DNA of 64,000 nt from RUG11198 sp036342255 (GTDB lineage: Bacteria > Bacillota_I > Bacilli_A > RF39 > UBA660): NCBI GenBank assembly GCA_036342255.1, contig JAZAUS010000004.1:62001-126000 (forward strand). The letters are read 5' to 3'. Both the position numbers and the translations under genes were made by a program. This document shows positions 44,023 through 53,196 of this stretch, piece by piece; the first letter of the stretch is position 1; each line of letters opens with the position of its first letter. The notes below the pieces were generated by a model. The model made no database searches and was not told where the DNA came from. It saw only the letters and a list, made by a program, of their open reading frames with translations.

Positions 44023-45932
44023 TGCCATATATAAAAAAAATACTTATCTTTCTAACCTTAATCTTAATAACAGGTTGTAAGTCTAATAATCTATCCCCTA
44101 AAGATGACTATTATGACTACATCAATAAGAAAGATATAACTAATACTAAACTAAATGATGACGAATTTATAAAAAGCACCTTTACTATAGCACAAGATAA
44201 AACAGATAAACAAGCCAATACTATTATAAAAGACTTAATTAAAGAAAATAAAGATATGTCAATTATTTATAATAATCTTCTTAATATCAAAGATAATATA
44301 ACAACTCTTAAACCTTATCTTAATAAAATAGATAATTCACATAATATAAAAGAATATATTAATAATGCTATTGATATAGAAAATGATTTAAATATAGATA
44401 TCTTTACTAATATAACTATTGATAAAGACTTTAAAGATACCTCTAAAAATATTATTTATCTAGAACCCATAACATATGATTTTGGAACTTCTAGTGACTA
44501 TTATGCTAATCCTGATTATATGTCTTATAAAGCCTTAATAAAGCAATACGGTCTTAAATTATTAAAAGAATATGGTTATGATACAAAAAAAGCTAGATCT
44601 ATATCTACTAATATTACTAATATGTATACTGATATAGCTTCTAACTCTAAAATATCTAAAGATCTAGAAGATATATCTAATTACTATAATATTATAACTA
44701 TAGAAGACTTACAAAAAATCTATCCCAATATAAATATTAATAATTACCTAAATAATAAGAATATACCTAATAATACAAAATTTAGTATTATAGATATAAA
44801 TAACTATAAAGAGATAAATAAGTACTTAACAAATGATAATCTACCTATCTTAAAAGAAGCTTTAAAACTAAAAATATTAGAAAACTATGCCCCTTATTTA
44901 TCCAATAAATATGCTAGTATTGTATATGAATTAAATGATAAAATATCAGGAACTACTAATAATAAAACTAAAGAAGAACATGCTTTAGATACAACTAAAG
45001 CCATATTTACAAATAGTTTAGATAAATCTTATCAAGATAAATATTTAACAAAAGAAAAATACAACTACATTAATAATCTTATTACTGATATTAAAGAGTT
45101 TTATTATAAAGATATTAATTCTTTATCATGGCTTAGTTCTAAAACAAAAAATCAAGCCAGAAAAAAAATAAAACATCTAACTATTAATATAGGTAATGAT
45201 TATTATAATATTACTAATTATAATTTAAATACTAATTCTAACATCATAGATAATATAATAACTATCTCAAATATAGAAAAGAAACAAGAAATAGAACGAT
45301 TAACAAATAATAAAAATGTATCTAAATTATCCCAAACAACAGTTAATGCTTATTATAATCCAAGTAATAATTCTATTAATTTTCCAACTGCATCTCTAAA
45401 TTTAATTGATACAAATGATAATTATTACCAAACTCTAGGATCTATTGGCATGATTATAGCCCATGAAATAACTCATGCTTTTGATGATAATGGGTCTAAA
45501 TTTGATGAATTAGGTAATATGAATAATTGGTGGACAACTAAAGATAGAACTAATTTTAATAGATTAAAAAAGAAAACCATTAATTATTATAATAAATATG
45601 AAGTATTAGATGGAACTCATATTAATGGTAAAAAAACTGTTAATGAAAACATAGCAGACTTAGGAGCTATATCTTGTATTACTAACCTAGCTTTATCTAA
45701 GAAAGCTACCTCTAAAGATTTAAAAGAAATGTATAAATCTTTAGCCAAATTATGGTTTGAAAAAACTAATAAAGAATATCAAAAACTATTATTATTACAA
45801 GATACCCATTCACCAGCCAAATATCGCGTTAACGCCACTTTATCATCAACAGAAGAATTTTATAAAATATACAATATAAACATATTTAATAAAATGTATA
45901 TACCCCAAAATAAAAGAATTAAAATATGGTAA
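44022..45932 (+). CDS. M13 family zinc metallopeptidase lipoprotein (neprilysin-like)
   Basis: 636 aa. Lipobox LILITGC (Cys19) anchors it outside the membrane. Zinc site HEITH at residues 481-485 with third ligand in ENIADLG (E542, D546); the conserved substrate-binding NAYY and the C-terminal SPAKYRVN and MYIPQNKRIKIW are intact. It cuts peptides outside the cell. Its ATG shares one base with the stop of the permease gene, so it is made with the exporter; the pair could export and process, or degrade, a peptide. That link is inference. Confidence 0.94.
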   Translation: MPYIKKILIFLTLILITGCKSNNLSPKDDYYDYINKKDITNTKLNDDEFIKSTFTIAQDKTDKQANTIIKDLIKENKDMSIIYNNLLNIKDNITTLKPYLNKIDNSHNIKEYINNAIDIENDLNIDIFTNITIDKDFKDTSKNIIYLEPITYDFGTSSDYYANPDYMSYKALIKQYGLKLLKEYGYDTKKARSISTNITNMYTDIASNSKISKDLEDISNYYNIITIEDLQKIYPNININNYLNNKNIPNNTKFSIIDINNYKEINKYLTNDNLPILKEALKLKILENYAPYLSNKYASIVYELNDKISGTTNNKTKEEHALDTTKAIFTNSLDKSYQDKYLTKEKYNYINNLITDIKEFYYKDINSLSWLSSKTKNQARKKIKHLTINIGNDYYNITNYNLNTNSNIIDNIITISNIEKKQEIERLTNNKNVSKLSQTTVNAYYNPSNNSINFPTASLNLIDTNDNYYQTLGSIGMIIAHEITHAFDDNGSKFDELGNMNNWWTTKDRTNFNRLKKKTINYYNKYEVLDGTHINGKKTVNENIADLGAISCITNLALSKKATSKDLKEMYKSLAKLWFEKTNKEYQKLLLLQDTHSPAKYRVNATLSSTEEFYKIYNINIFNKMYIPQNKRIKIW

Positions 45933-45935
45933 ATT

Positions 45936-45965
45936 AACTAGCAATAAATAATTGCTAGTTTTTTT
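45936..45965 (+). terminator. Rho-independent terminator
   Basis: AACTAGCAAT/ATTGCTAGTT (10 bp, five-base loop) with T-run. Confidence 0.9.
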
Positions 45966-46043
45966 AAAAAAATTTAAAAATTTTAAAAAACAAGAAGTAA
46001 AACAAAAAAATCACGTCTAATAATATAATTAGAGGTGATAAAA

Positions 46044-48182
46044 ATGAAAGGAATAATAAAATCAACAAAAAGAATAAAAAGAATAATGTTAGTGATGATA
46101 TTAATAACTATTTTAGCTTTAGTTAAAGTTAGTGCCAATACTATAAATCTAACTAGAAACAAAATAGATGGCATCTATGCAATAGCACCCTTATCTGATC
46201 GAACTCATCTATATAATTTAGAAATCTTTAAATTAGGAACAGATACAGCCTATTGCATTGAAATAGGAAAACCAGTATCAGACACCTATACAGGAACTCT
46301 TGATATGAATGAAGCATCTAGAGTAACTAATATTAGCATTGATAAAATAAATTATATCAGACTAATAGCTCATTTTGGTTATGGATTTAGATCCCATTCT
46401 GATTATAAATATTATATGGCTGCTCAAGAATTAATCTGGGAATCTTTAAATAATATTGACATCACATGGACAAATGAACTTGACACAAATGGACCAAAAA
46501 TAAATATTGAAACTTATAAAAATGAAATAAAAAGTCTTATTAATAAATATAATTCTACACCAACTTTACCAGAAACAATAAACTGTAAAATAGGTGACAA
46601 TCTTACTTTAACAGATAATAATAAATCTCTAGATTTATATACAACATCAAACAAAGGAAAAGGTAACGCCTATATACAAGATAATAAAACATTTATTATA
46701 AATGTAGCAAATAATTATATTGGAGAAGATAAGATTGAAATAAAAACAAGCAACAATTATAACGGAAATACTTTATTTTATTATGCTAATAACTATCAAT
46801 CACTGTTAACAGCTGGAAATGTCAATATAAAAACCAAAACAATCAATCTAAATATTACAGGAGAAACTCTTACTACTAATTTGATAGATAAAGATAATAA
46901 ATCTTGTACACCTAGTGGACAAGCTACTTTAATAGGAGCCCAGTATGAATTATATGATAAAAACAACAATCTAATCACAACATTTACAACTGATAATACA
47001 TGTACTAATACTATACCAAACTTATATTATGATACTTATTATATAAAACAAATAAAAGCCAGTACTGGCTATAAAATAAATGATAAATTAGTTGAAATTA
47101 ATCTAACTAAAGATAACACAAGCATAACATTAGAAGAAGAAGTAATAAAAAGCAATATTGAGATTAATAAATTATATGAAATAGATGATAATTATCAAAA
47201 AGAAGAAGGAGTAGAATTCAACATTTATGATTATAACAATATCTTATATAAAACCATAACAACCACAAAAAATAAAGATATTGTTACCTTACCATATGGA
47301 TCCTACATAATTAAGCAAATGACCACTAGTTATGGATATGATATGGTAAAAGACATAATTATAACAATAAATGAAAATACTAATCCAGAAATCAAATATG
47401 ATTTAGTTGATAAACAAATAAAAAGTATTTTACATATTACAACAAAAGATAATAAAACAAAAATAAATATAAAAGAAAAGAATATTAAATATAAATTAAA
47501 AAATAATAAAACAAACAAATATATTTATACATTAGACAATAATAATAAAAAAACAACTATCTTCACAACTAATAGTGAAGGAGAATTAACAATACCAGTA
47601 CCACTTCCATATGGAGAATACACAATTGAACAAATTAGTTCACCAAGAAAATACTTAAAAAATGATGAAGTTATAACTATAAAAATAGATGAGAATTCAA
47701 TATATTCTTATATTGATAATCAAGTAGTCATAAATGTAGATTACTATAATGAGCCGATTATAGGAAGAATAAATATTGCAACTACCATAGAGACAATTAA
47801 CAACAATAATATACCTCAAAAAAAGGAATTAAGACCAAATATAGAAGTAGAATTATATAAAGATAATAAATTAGTAAATAATTACAAAACAGATGATAAT
47901 GGGAAACTAACAATTGATAATCTACCACTAGGTAATTATTGTATAAAAGAAAAAAATAATTCTAATAAAAAATGTCTAGAATTAATAAATACAGATAATA
48001 TAACACCAATTATAGAAAAAGATATTGAGCTAAAAATAATTAATAATTTATCACTAAATAGTATAATTCCAATACCTAATACCTTAAGTAATAAGAATAA
48101 TAGTCTTATATTTATACTAATAACTATTGTATTAATAGGAGCAATTATTTATAAAAAGAAAATTAATAATATTAATAACTAG
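46044..48182 (+). CDS. Thioester-domain/Cna-B surface protein with sorting signal
   Basis: 712 aa. A signal peptide (about 1-31) is followed by a thioester adhesion domain with AYCIEIGKP (Cys71) and MAAQELIW (Gln128), the pair that forms the internal thioester in Gram-positive adhesins. Then come at least three Cna-B/SpaA-like beta domains (IKQIKASTGY, YIIKQMTTSYGY, YTIEQISSPRKY, YCIKEKN). The C-terminus IPIPNTLSNKNNS, a membrane helix and KKKINN is a cell-wall sorting signal with an IPNTL-type motif instead of LPXTG. Start ATG 46044 follows GAGGTGAT. The sortase gene begins within its last 32 bases. Confidence 0.88.
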   Translation: MKGIIKSTKRIKRIMLVMILITILALVKVSANTINLTRNKIDGIYAIAPLSDRTHLYNLEIFKLGTDTAYCIEIGKPVSDTYTGTLDMNEASRVTNISIDKINYIRLIAHFGYGFRSHSDYKYYMAAQELIWESLNNIDITWTNELDTNGPKINIETYKNEIKSLINKYNSTPTLPETINCKIGDNLTLTDNNKSLDLYTTSNKGKGNAYIQDNKTFIINVANNYIGEDKIEIKTSNNYNGNTLFYYANNYQSLLTAGNVNIKTKTINLNITGETLTTNLIDKDNKSCTPSGQATLIGAQYELYDKNNNLITTFTTDNTCTNTIPNLYYDTYYIKQIKASTGYKINDKLVEINLTKDNTSITLEEEVIKSNIEINKLYEIDDNYQKEEGVEFNIYDYNNILYKTITTTKNKDIVTLPYGSYIIKQMTTSYGYDMVKDIIITINENTNPEIKYDLVDKQIKSILHITTKDNKTKINIKEKNIKYKLKNNKTNKYIYTLDNNNKKTTIFTTNSEGELTIPVPLPYGEYTIEQISSPRKYLKNDEVITIKIDENSIYSYIDNQVVINVDYYNEPIIGRINIATTIETINNNNIPQKKELRPNIEVELYKDNKLVNNYKTDDNGKLTIDNLPLGNYCIKEKNNSNKKCLELINTDNITPIIEKDIELKIINNLSLNSIIPIPNTLSNKNNSLIFILITIVLIGAIIYKKKINNINN

Positions 48183-48681
48183 CCTTATTATAATATTTAT
48201 ACCCATTCCATTAAAAAAAGAAATAAAACAAACCATAAAAGATAAATATATAACTATTATCAATAGTAAAGACAACACTAAACATAAACTATTAACTATA
48301 TCTATACCAAAAATAAATTTAAATAAAAATATATATCCCATTAATAGCTCACATAATAATATTAAATACAATATTCAAATATTATATCCATCAAATAAAC
48401 ATAATAATACCTATATATTAGCCTCACATTCAGGTACAAATAATAATGCCTATTTCAATAATTTATATAAATTAGATTTAAAAGATAAAATATATATAAT
48501 TAAAGATAATAATATCTTCATCTATAGAATTAATAAAATATATTACATAAACAAAACTGGATATTTAGAAATAGAAAAAAACTTAAATAATACTTTAATA
48601 TTAATAACATGTAGCACCAAATATAAGAATAAACAATTAATAATAAAATCTAATTTAATAAATATAAGTAATGTAAAATAG
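48151..48681 (+). CDS. Sortase with a non-canonical (ATA) start
   Basis: An open frame of 176 codons with no ATG, GTG or TTG at its 5' end. Read from ATA 48151, nine bases after AGGAG (48137-48141), it gives a perfect signal anchor (KRKLIILITSLIIIFIPIPLKK). A sortase domain follows: ISIPKINL, LASHSGT (catalytic His93), FNNLYKLDLKDKIYI and LILITCSTK (catalytic Cys154). The expected Arg about eight residues after the Cys is Lys161/Gln162. It overlaps the surface-protein gene, its probable substrate. If ATA is not used, translation could be coupled or initiate at another near-cognate codon. No internal stop or frameshift is present, so I do not call it a pseudogene. Confidence 0.8.
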   Translation: MKRKLIILITSLIIIFIPIPLKKEIKQTIKDKYITIINSKDNTKHKLLTISIPKINLNKNIYPINSSHNNIKYNIQILYPSNKHNNTYILASHSGTNNNAYFNNLYKLDLKDKIYIIKDNNIFIYRINKIYYINKTGYLEIEKNLNNTLILITCSTKYKNKQLIIKSNLINISNVK

Positions 48682-48701
48682 AATTATATTATTAATACTT
48701 A

Positions 48702-48730
48702 TTTACTAATAATTAATTAATTGTTATAAT
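48702..48730 (+). promoter_or_regulatory. pta promoter
   Basis: TTTACT (48702-48707), 17-base spacer, TATAAT (48725-48730). Confidence 0.65.
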
Positions 48731-48746
48731 ATAATTGGTGATAAAT

Positions 48747-49742
48747 ATGAAAAATATTATCGAAGATATAAAAAAAAGAGCCAAAAAAAACAAAAAAACC
48801 ATTGTTTTACCAGAAACAATGGATAGAAGAGTATTAGAAGCAACTGATAAAATATTAAAGGAAAAAATTGCTAATATCATTTTAATTGGTGACAAAGATG
48901 AAATAAAGAAAAATAGCAAAGGACTAAATATTGAAAAAGCCATTATTATAGATCCAAATAAATCAGAACATACAAATAATTTAGTAAAAAAATTATATAA
49001 ACTTAGAAAAGAAAAAGGAATGACTATAGAAGAAGCAAGAAGACTACTACTAAATGATTACATGTATTATGCATGTATGCTAGTAAAAACAGGATTTGCT
49101 GATGGAGCAGTATCAGGAGCATGTCATTCAACTTCCAACACATTAAGACCTGCACTTCAAATATTAAAAACTGCTCCTAAAACAAAAATGGTATCTGCTT
49201 TCTTTCTAATGAGTGTTCCAAATTGCAAATATGGAAATAATGGAACTTTCATTTTCGCTGATTCAGGATTAGTACAAAACCCAAATCCAGAAGAATTAGC
49301 TGTTATAGCCGGCACATCAGCTAAAAGTTTTAAATTATTAACAACAGAACTACCAAAAGTAGCAATGTTATCACATTCAACCAAAGGAAGTGCTAAACAT
49401 GAAGATATAGATAAAGTAGTTAAAGCAACAAAAATTGCAAAAAAAATGTATCCTAAATATGATATAGATGGAGAACTTCAATTAGATGCAGCTATAGTTC
49501 CTAGCGTAGCTAAATCAAAAGTAGGAAATACGAAAGTGGCAGGACATGCTAATGTATTAATATTTCCAGATTTAGATGCTGGCAATATTGGGTATAAATT
49601 AGTTCAAAGACTAGCAAATGCTGATGCTTACGGACCAATAACTCAAGGAATATCCAAACCAGTAAACGATTTGTCACGAGGTTGTACAGCCGACGATATT
49701 GTTGGAGTGGTAGCTATAACATCAGTCCAATCTACTAAATAA
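48747..49742 (+). CDS. pta: Phosphate acetyltransferase
   Basis: Converts acetyl-CoA and phosphate to acetyl phosphate on the route to acetate and ATP. Motifs KTIVLPETMDRRVLEA, DGAVSGACHSTSNTLRPALQI, MLSHSTKGSAKH, GELQLDAAIVP and NVLIFPDLDAGNIGYKLVQR cover the whole family length (331 aa). Start ATG 48747 follows TTGGTGAT. No ackA is adjacent. Confidence 0.95.
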   Translation: MKNIIEDIKKRAKKNKKTIVLPETMDRRVLEATDKILKEKIANIILIGDKDEIKKNSKGLNIEKAIIIDPNKSEHTNNLVKKLYKLRKEKGMTIEEARRLLLNDYMYYACMLVKTGFADGAVSGACHSTSNTLRPALQILKTAPKTKMVSAFFLMSVPNCKYGNNGTFIFADSGLVQNPNPEELAVIAGTSAKSFKLLTTELPKVAMLSHSTKGSAKHEDIDKVVKATKIAKKMYPKYDIDGELQLDAAIVPSVAKSKVGNTKVAGHANVLIFPDLDAGNIGYKLVQRLANADAYGPITQGISKPVNDLSRGCTADDIVGVVAITSVQSTK

Positions 49743-49749
49743 AACTAAT

Positions 49750-49771
49750 AGAGCACCAAGTGCTCTTTTTT
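49750..49771 (+). terminator. Rho-independent terminator
   Basis: AGAGCAC/GTGCTCT with a three-base loop and six T. Confidence 0.85.
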
Positions 49772-49857
49772 AATGTAAATCTAAAAATATATTTATAAAA
49801 ATAATAGACTAAAAAAATTATTTATGATAAAATAAAAAAAAATAAGGAGGATGAAAA

Positions 49858-50340
49858 ATGGAGAAAAAAGAAAATGAAAAACTAACAACTAGCATATCTA
49901 GCAATGAATTAAAACCAAGGACATGGCTATTATATATTCTAATACTCATATCAATTGGAATAGTATTCTATTTATCATATAGTGCCGTTACATATTTAAA
50001 AGGAGCACACGATAAAGAAAAATCAAAATGGGAAGATATTGATAAAGAATTTAAGAACTTTGGTGAAGAATTTGACAAAGATAGCTTTAATATGGATTTT
50101 GAACATCATACAGGTACAGAATCAAGTACATCCGTAGGATGGCTTCTAGATGATGTTATAACCAGTAATAAGAAAAACAAAGAAAAACTAATAACTGTTG
50201 TTTTTGGAAGTACAACAACATCTGATCCGGAAGAAATTAAAAATTTGAAAAAACAATTAACTAAAAACAAATATGAAATATCAGTTGATTATGATGAAAA
50301 AGGCTTTGTTAATAAAATAACAATAGAAGAGCTTGAATAG
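49858..50340 (+). CDS. Single-span membrane protein upstream of lemA
   Basis: 160 aa. A short cytoplasmic N-terminus is followed by one membrane helix (about 21-43) and an acidic extracytoplasmic domain that ends with a beta-alpha-beta-like segment (LITVVFGSTTTSDPEEIKNLKKQL). No family recognised. Ribosome site AAGGAGG seven bases before the ATG. lemA follows after 12 bases, so the two are co-expressed. Confidence 0.75.
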   Translation: MEKKENEKLTTSISSNELKPRTWLLYILILISIGIVFYLSYSAVTYLKGAHDKEKSKWEDIDKEFKNFGEEFDKDSFNMDFEHHTGTESSTSVGWLLDDVITSNKKNKEKLITVVFGSTTTSDPEEIKNLKKQLTKNKYEISVDYDEKGFVNKITIEELE

Positions 50341-50352
50341 TAGGAGGTCAAA

Positions 50353-50901
50353 ATGAAAATTATAATATATATAGCTTTAATTATTATTTTAATCATTAAT
50401 ATATTTATTTTTAGTAATTATAATAAGTTAATTTATTTATTAAATAGAGTTAAAAAAGCTCAAGCTAGCATAGAAATATATCTAAATAAAAGATTTGAAT
50501 TAATCCCAAATTTAGTTGAATGTGTAAAAGGATATTCTAAATATGAAGGAGATACTTTAGAAAATATTGTTTCCTTAAGAAAAAACTACTCTGAAGAAAA
50601 AAGTATAGATATTAAGAAAGCTAGCAAAATGAATAATGATTTAACCAAATATTTGGCAATAGTAGAAGCCTATCCTGAACTTAAAGCCGATTCTCAATAT
50701 ATGAATTTACAAAAAGAATTAAAAAATATTGAAGATGAATTAGAAAATGCAAGGCACAGATATAATGATGTAGTAACAAATTATAACACTACAATAGAAT
50801 CTGTACCAAGCAATATAGTAGCATCAATATTTGGTTTTAATAAAGCAGAATTATTCCAAGTAGAATCAAACAAAAAAGAAAATGTAAAAGTTGAATTATA
50901 A
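50353..50901 (+). CDS. lemA: LemA family protein
   Basis: 182 aa. N-terminal membrane helix (1-20), then the LemA helical domain: YNKLIYLLNRVKKAQASIEIYLNKRFELIPNLVE, ALENI-like VEAYPELKADSQYMNLQKEL and ENARHRYNDVVTNYN. Membrane-associated, function poorly defined, often linked to envelope or protease functions. Terminator follows. Confidence 0.93.
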   Translation: MKIIIYIALIIILIINIFIFSNYNKLIYLLNRVKKAQASIEIYLNKRFELIPNLVECVKGYSKYEGDTLENIVSLRKNYSEEKSIDIKKASKMNNDLTKYLAIVEAYPELKADSQYMNLQKELKNIEDELENARHRYNDVVTNYNTTIESVPSNIVASIFGFNKAELFQVESNKKENVKVEL

Positions 50902-50906
50902 TACAC

Positions 50907-50936
50907 AAAAAAAGAGAAAAACTTTTCTCTTTTTTA
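50907..50936 (+). terminator. Rho-independent terminator
   Basis: AAAAAAGAGA/TCTCTTTTTT with further A-T closure of the loop. Confidence 0.75.
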
Positions 50937-50999
50937 TTTGTTTAGTTGAATTAATTAAAAAAAAAGACTATAATAATATAAAGAAAGTAGTGATTAATT

Positions 51000-51416
51000 A
51001 TGCCAAAAAAAGCAAAAGAAAAAAAGCTAAAAGGACAAAAAAGAAAAAAAGAAACTGAGGATAAAAAATCAAAAGTAAATTCTATTATTAGCAAACTTAA
51101 CAAACAAAAATTGTATTATAACATTATTGCCATCATAGACATATCATTTATAATATATTTTGCAAGACATAATTACGCCAACTATGTAACCACCAAAGCG
51201 GATGGCTCATTCTTTATAGGAGATAGTAAAGATTTATTATTTGGTAAAAACTATATAACCTTAATTTTTTCAAGCTTTATTTATATATATATACTTCTAT
51301 CATACAAAATCCATTTTAATATAAAAAAAACAAAAAAAGAAATTTTTATACTATTTATAAAAGTATTCTTAATAAATATAATACTATTCTGTATATTTAC
51401 TAAAAGAATATACTAA
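51000..51416 (+). CDS. Small membrane protein with basic N-terminus
   Basis: 138 aa. A strongly basic cytoplasmic tail (residues 1-38, Lys-rich) is followed by three membrane segments (about 41-57, 83-103, 116-134). No family recognised. It has a weak ribosome site and precedes rlmN by 11 bases in the rlmN-stp-pknB-rsgA-rpe cluster. Confidence 0.7.
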   Translation: MPKKAKEKKLKGQKRKKETEDKKSKVNSIISKLNKQKLYYNIIAIIDISFIIYFARHNYANYVTTKADGSFFIGDSKDLLFGKNYITLIFSSFIYIYILLSYKIHFNIKKTKKEIFILFIKVFLINIILFCIFTKRIY

Positions 51417-51427
51417 AGGAGGCTCAT

Positions 51428-52453
51428 ATGAGAAACATATATGACTATACATTAAAAGAATTAGAAGATTATTTCATATCTATAAATGATAAAAAGTTTA
51501 GAGCCACCCAAATATACGAATACCTATATAAAAAAAGAGTCAAGTCTTTTGAAGAAATGAATAATGTAGGCAAGAATACAATAAATATATTAAATAATAG
51601 TTTTTCTTTTTATAAAATAAAACTAATCCACAAACAATCAGATAAAGATGTAAAAAAATATTTATTTGAACTCATTGATGGTCAAAGAATAGAAACTGTT
51701 CTTATGTATCACAATTATGGAATAAGTATTTGCGTATCATCACAAGTAGGATGCAACATGGGTTGTAAATTTTGTGAAAGTGGTAGATTAAAAAAAGTAA
51801 GAAATTTAGAGGCTTATGAAATAGTACAACAAATATTATTTATAGAAGAAGATATTAAAAAAAGAATATCTCATGTAGTAGTTATGGGTATAGGAGAACC
51901 ATTTGATAACTATGATAACGTAATGAGATTTGTCAGAATAATAAATTCCCCTAAAGGAATAGATATAGGATCTAGACATATAACTATCTCAACATGTGGC
52001 ATTATAGAAAAAATAAAAAAATTTATGACAGAACCAGGGCAAGTAAATCTAGCTATAAGCTTACATGCTCCAAATGACGAACTAAGAAAACAAATAATGC
52101 CAATCGCAAAAGCCAATAAATTAGATGATTTAATGAGTATTATTAAAGAATATATAAAGAAAACAAATAGAAGAATAACCTTTGAATATATAATGTTAGA
52201 TAAAATAAATGATAGCGACAATAACGCTCAAGAACTAGCAAATCTACTTAAAGGAATTAATTGCTACGTAAATCTCATCCCATATAATGAGACAGAAAAT
52301 ATTGGATATAAAAGAACAAAAAGTAAACAAATTCTTAAATTTTATGATATACTTAAAAAGAATAGAATAAATGTAACAATCAGAAAAGAATTTGGTAGCA
52401 AGGTAGATGCCGCATGTGGACAATTACGTGCTAATCAAAACATAGGAGGTTAA
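51428..52453 (+). CDS. rlmN: 23S rRNA/tRNA adenine-C2 methyltransferase RlmN
   Basis: Radical-SAM enzyme that methylates A2503 of 23S rRNA and A37 of some tRNAs. CxxxCxxC cluster motif in SQVGCNMGCKFCESG, VVMGIGEPFDNYDNV, LAISLHAPNDELR and the catalytic Cys in DAACGQLRAN. 341 aa is full length. AAAGGAGG precedes the ATG, and the stp ribosome site lies in its last codons. Confidence 0.97.
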   Translation: MRNIYDYTLKELEDYFISINDKKFRATQIYEYLYKKRVKSFEEMNNVGKNTINILNNSFSFYKIKLIHKQSDKDVKKYLFELIDGQRIETVLMYHNYGISICVSSQVGCNMGCKFCESGRLKKVRNLEAYEIVQQILFIEEDIKKRISHVVVMGIGEPFDNYDNVMRFVRIINSPKGIDIGSRHITISTCGIIEKIKKFMTEPGQVNLAISLHAPNDELRKQIMPIAKANKLDDLMSIIKEYIKKTNRRITFEYIMLDKINDSDNNAQELANLLKGINCYVNLIPYNETENIGYKRTKSKQILKFYDILKKNRINVTIRKEFGSKVDAACGQLRANQNIGG

Positions 52454-52455
52454 AA

Positions 52456-53196
52456 ATGCAAACATATTATTTAACAGATACAGGTAAAGTAAGAGATCAT
52501 AATGAAGATAATGTTATAATATTGAATAACGAAAATGAAGAATACATTTTGGCTGTAGCCGACGGAATGGGAGGCCATAAAGCAGGAGAAGTAGCTAGTG
52601 CTATAGCCATAAACCATTTAACAGAAGAATTTTATCGACTAGATACAATAGGTGATAAAGAAACAGCAATTGATTGGTTAAGAAATATTGTAACAGAGAT
52701 AAATAACAAAATATTTGATTATACTAAAGAAAATCCAGATAGCAAAGGAATGGGAACCACATTTGTTTGTGCCATAATAACAAAAGATTACTTGCTATAT
52801 GGAAATATTGGAGATAGTTCTGGATTTGTTATAAAGAATAAAAAGATAACTAAAGTAACTAAAGATCATACCTTAGTAAATTTACTAGTATCAACTGGGG
52901 AATTAACAGAAGAAGAAGCTAAATATCATCCAAGAAGAAACGTTCTAATGAGAGCACTAGGTGCTAATAATCCAATAGATATAGATATCTTCGATGTTGA
53001 TACTAACATATCAGGTATATTCTTATGTAGTGATGGTTTAACAAATATGGTAACACCAGATCAAATAGAAAAAGTACTTGATAGCAAACTAACAATTGAA
53101 GAAAAGTTAGAAAAATTAATCAAAAAAGCTAATGCCAGAGGAGGTAACGATAATATAAGTGTTGCTTATTTAGAAAAAGAAAGTGGTGAAGTATAA
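52456..53196 (+). CDS. stp: PP2C-type Ser/Thr phosphatase (PrpC/Stp)
   Basis: 246 aa. Metal-binding and catalytic motifs HNEDN, VADGMGGHKAGEVAS, KGMGTTFV, GNIGDSSGFV, LCSDGLTNMV and GGNDNISV. Removes phosphates placed by the partner kinase PknB. Its stop overlaps the kinase start by one base, so the pair is made in balance. Confidence 0.97.
   Translation: MQTYYLTDTGKVRDHNEDNVIILNNENEEYILAVADGMGGHKAGEVASAIAINHLTEEFYRLDTIGDKETAIDWLRNIVTEINNKIFDYTKENPDSKGMGTTFVCAIITKDYLLYGNIGDSSGFVIKNKKITKVTKDHTLVNLLVSTGELTEEEAKYHPRRNVLMRALGANNPIDIDIFDVDTNISGIFLCSDGLTNMVTPDQIEKVLDSKLTIEEKLEKLIKKANARGGNDNISVAYLEKESGEV

Noticed and set aside
48151..48681. Sortase as a pseudogene
   Set aside because: The frame is intact over its full length, keeps catalytic His and Cys, has a ribosome site at the right distance and a complete signal anchor; only the start codon is unusual.
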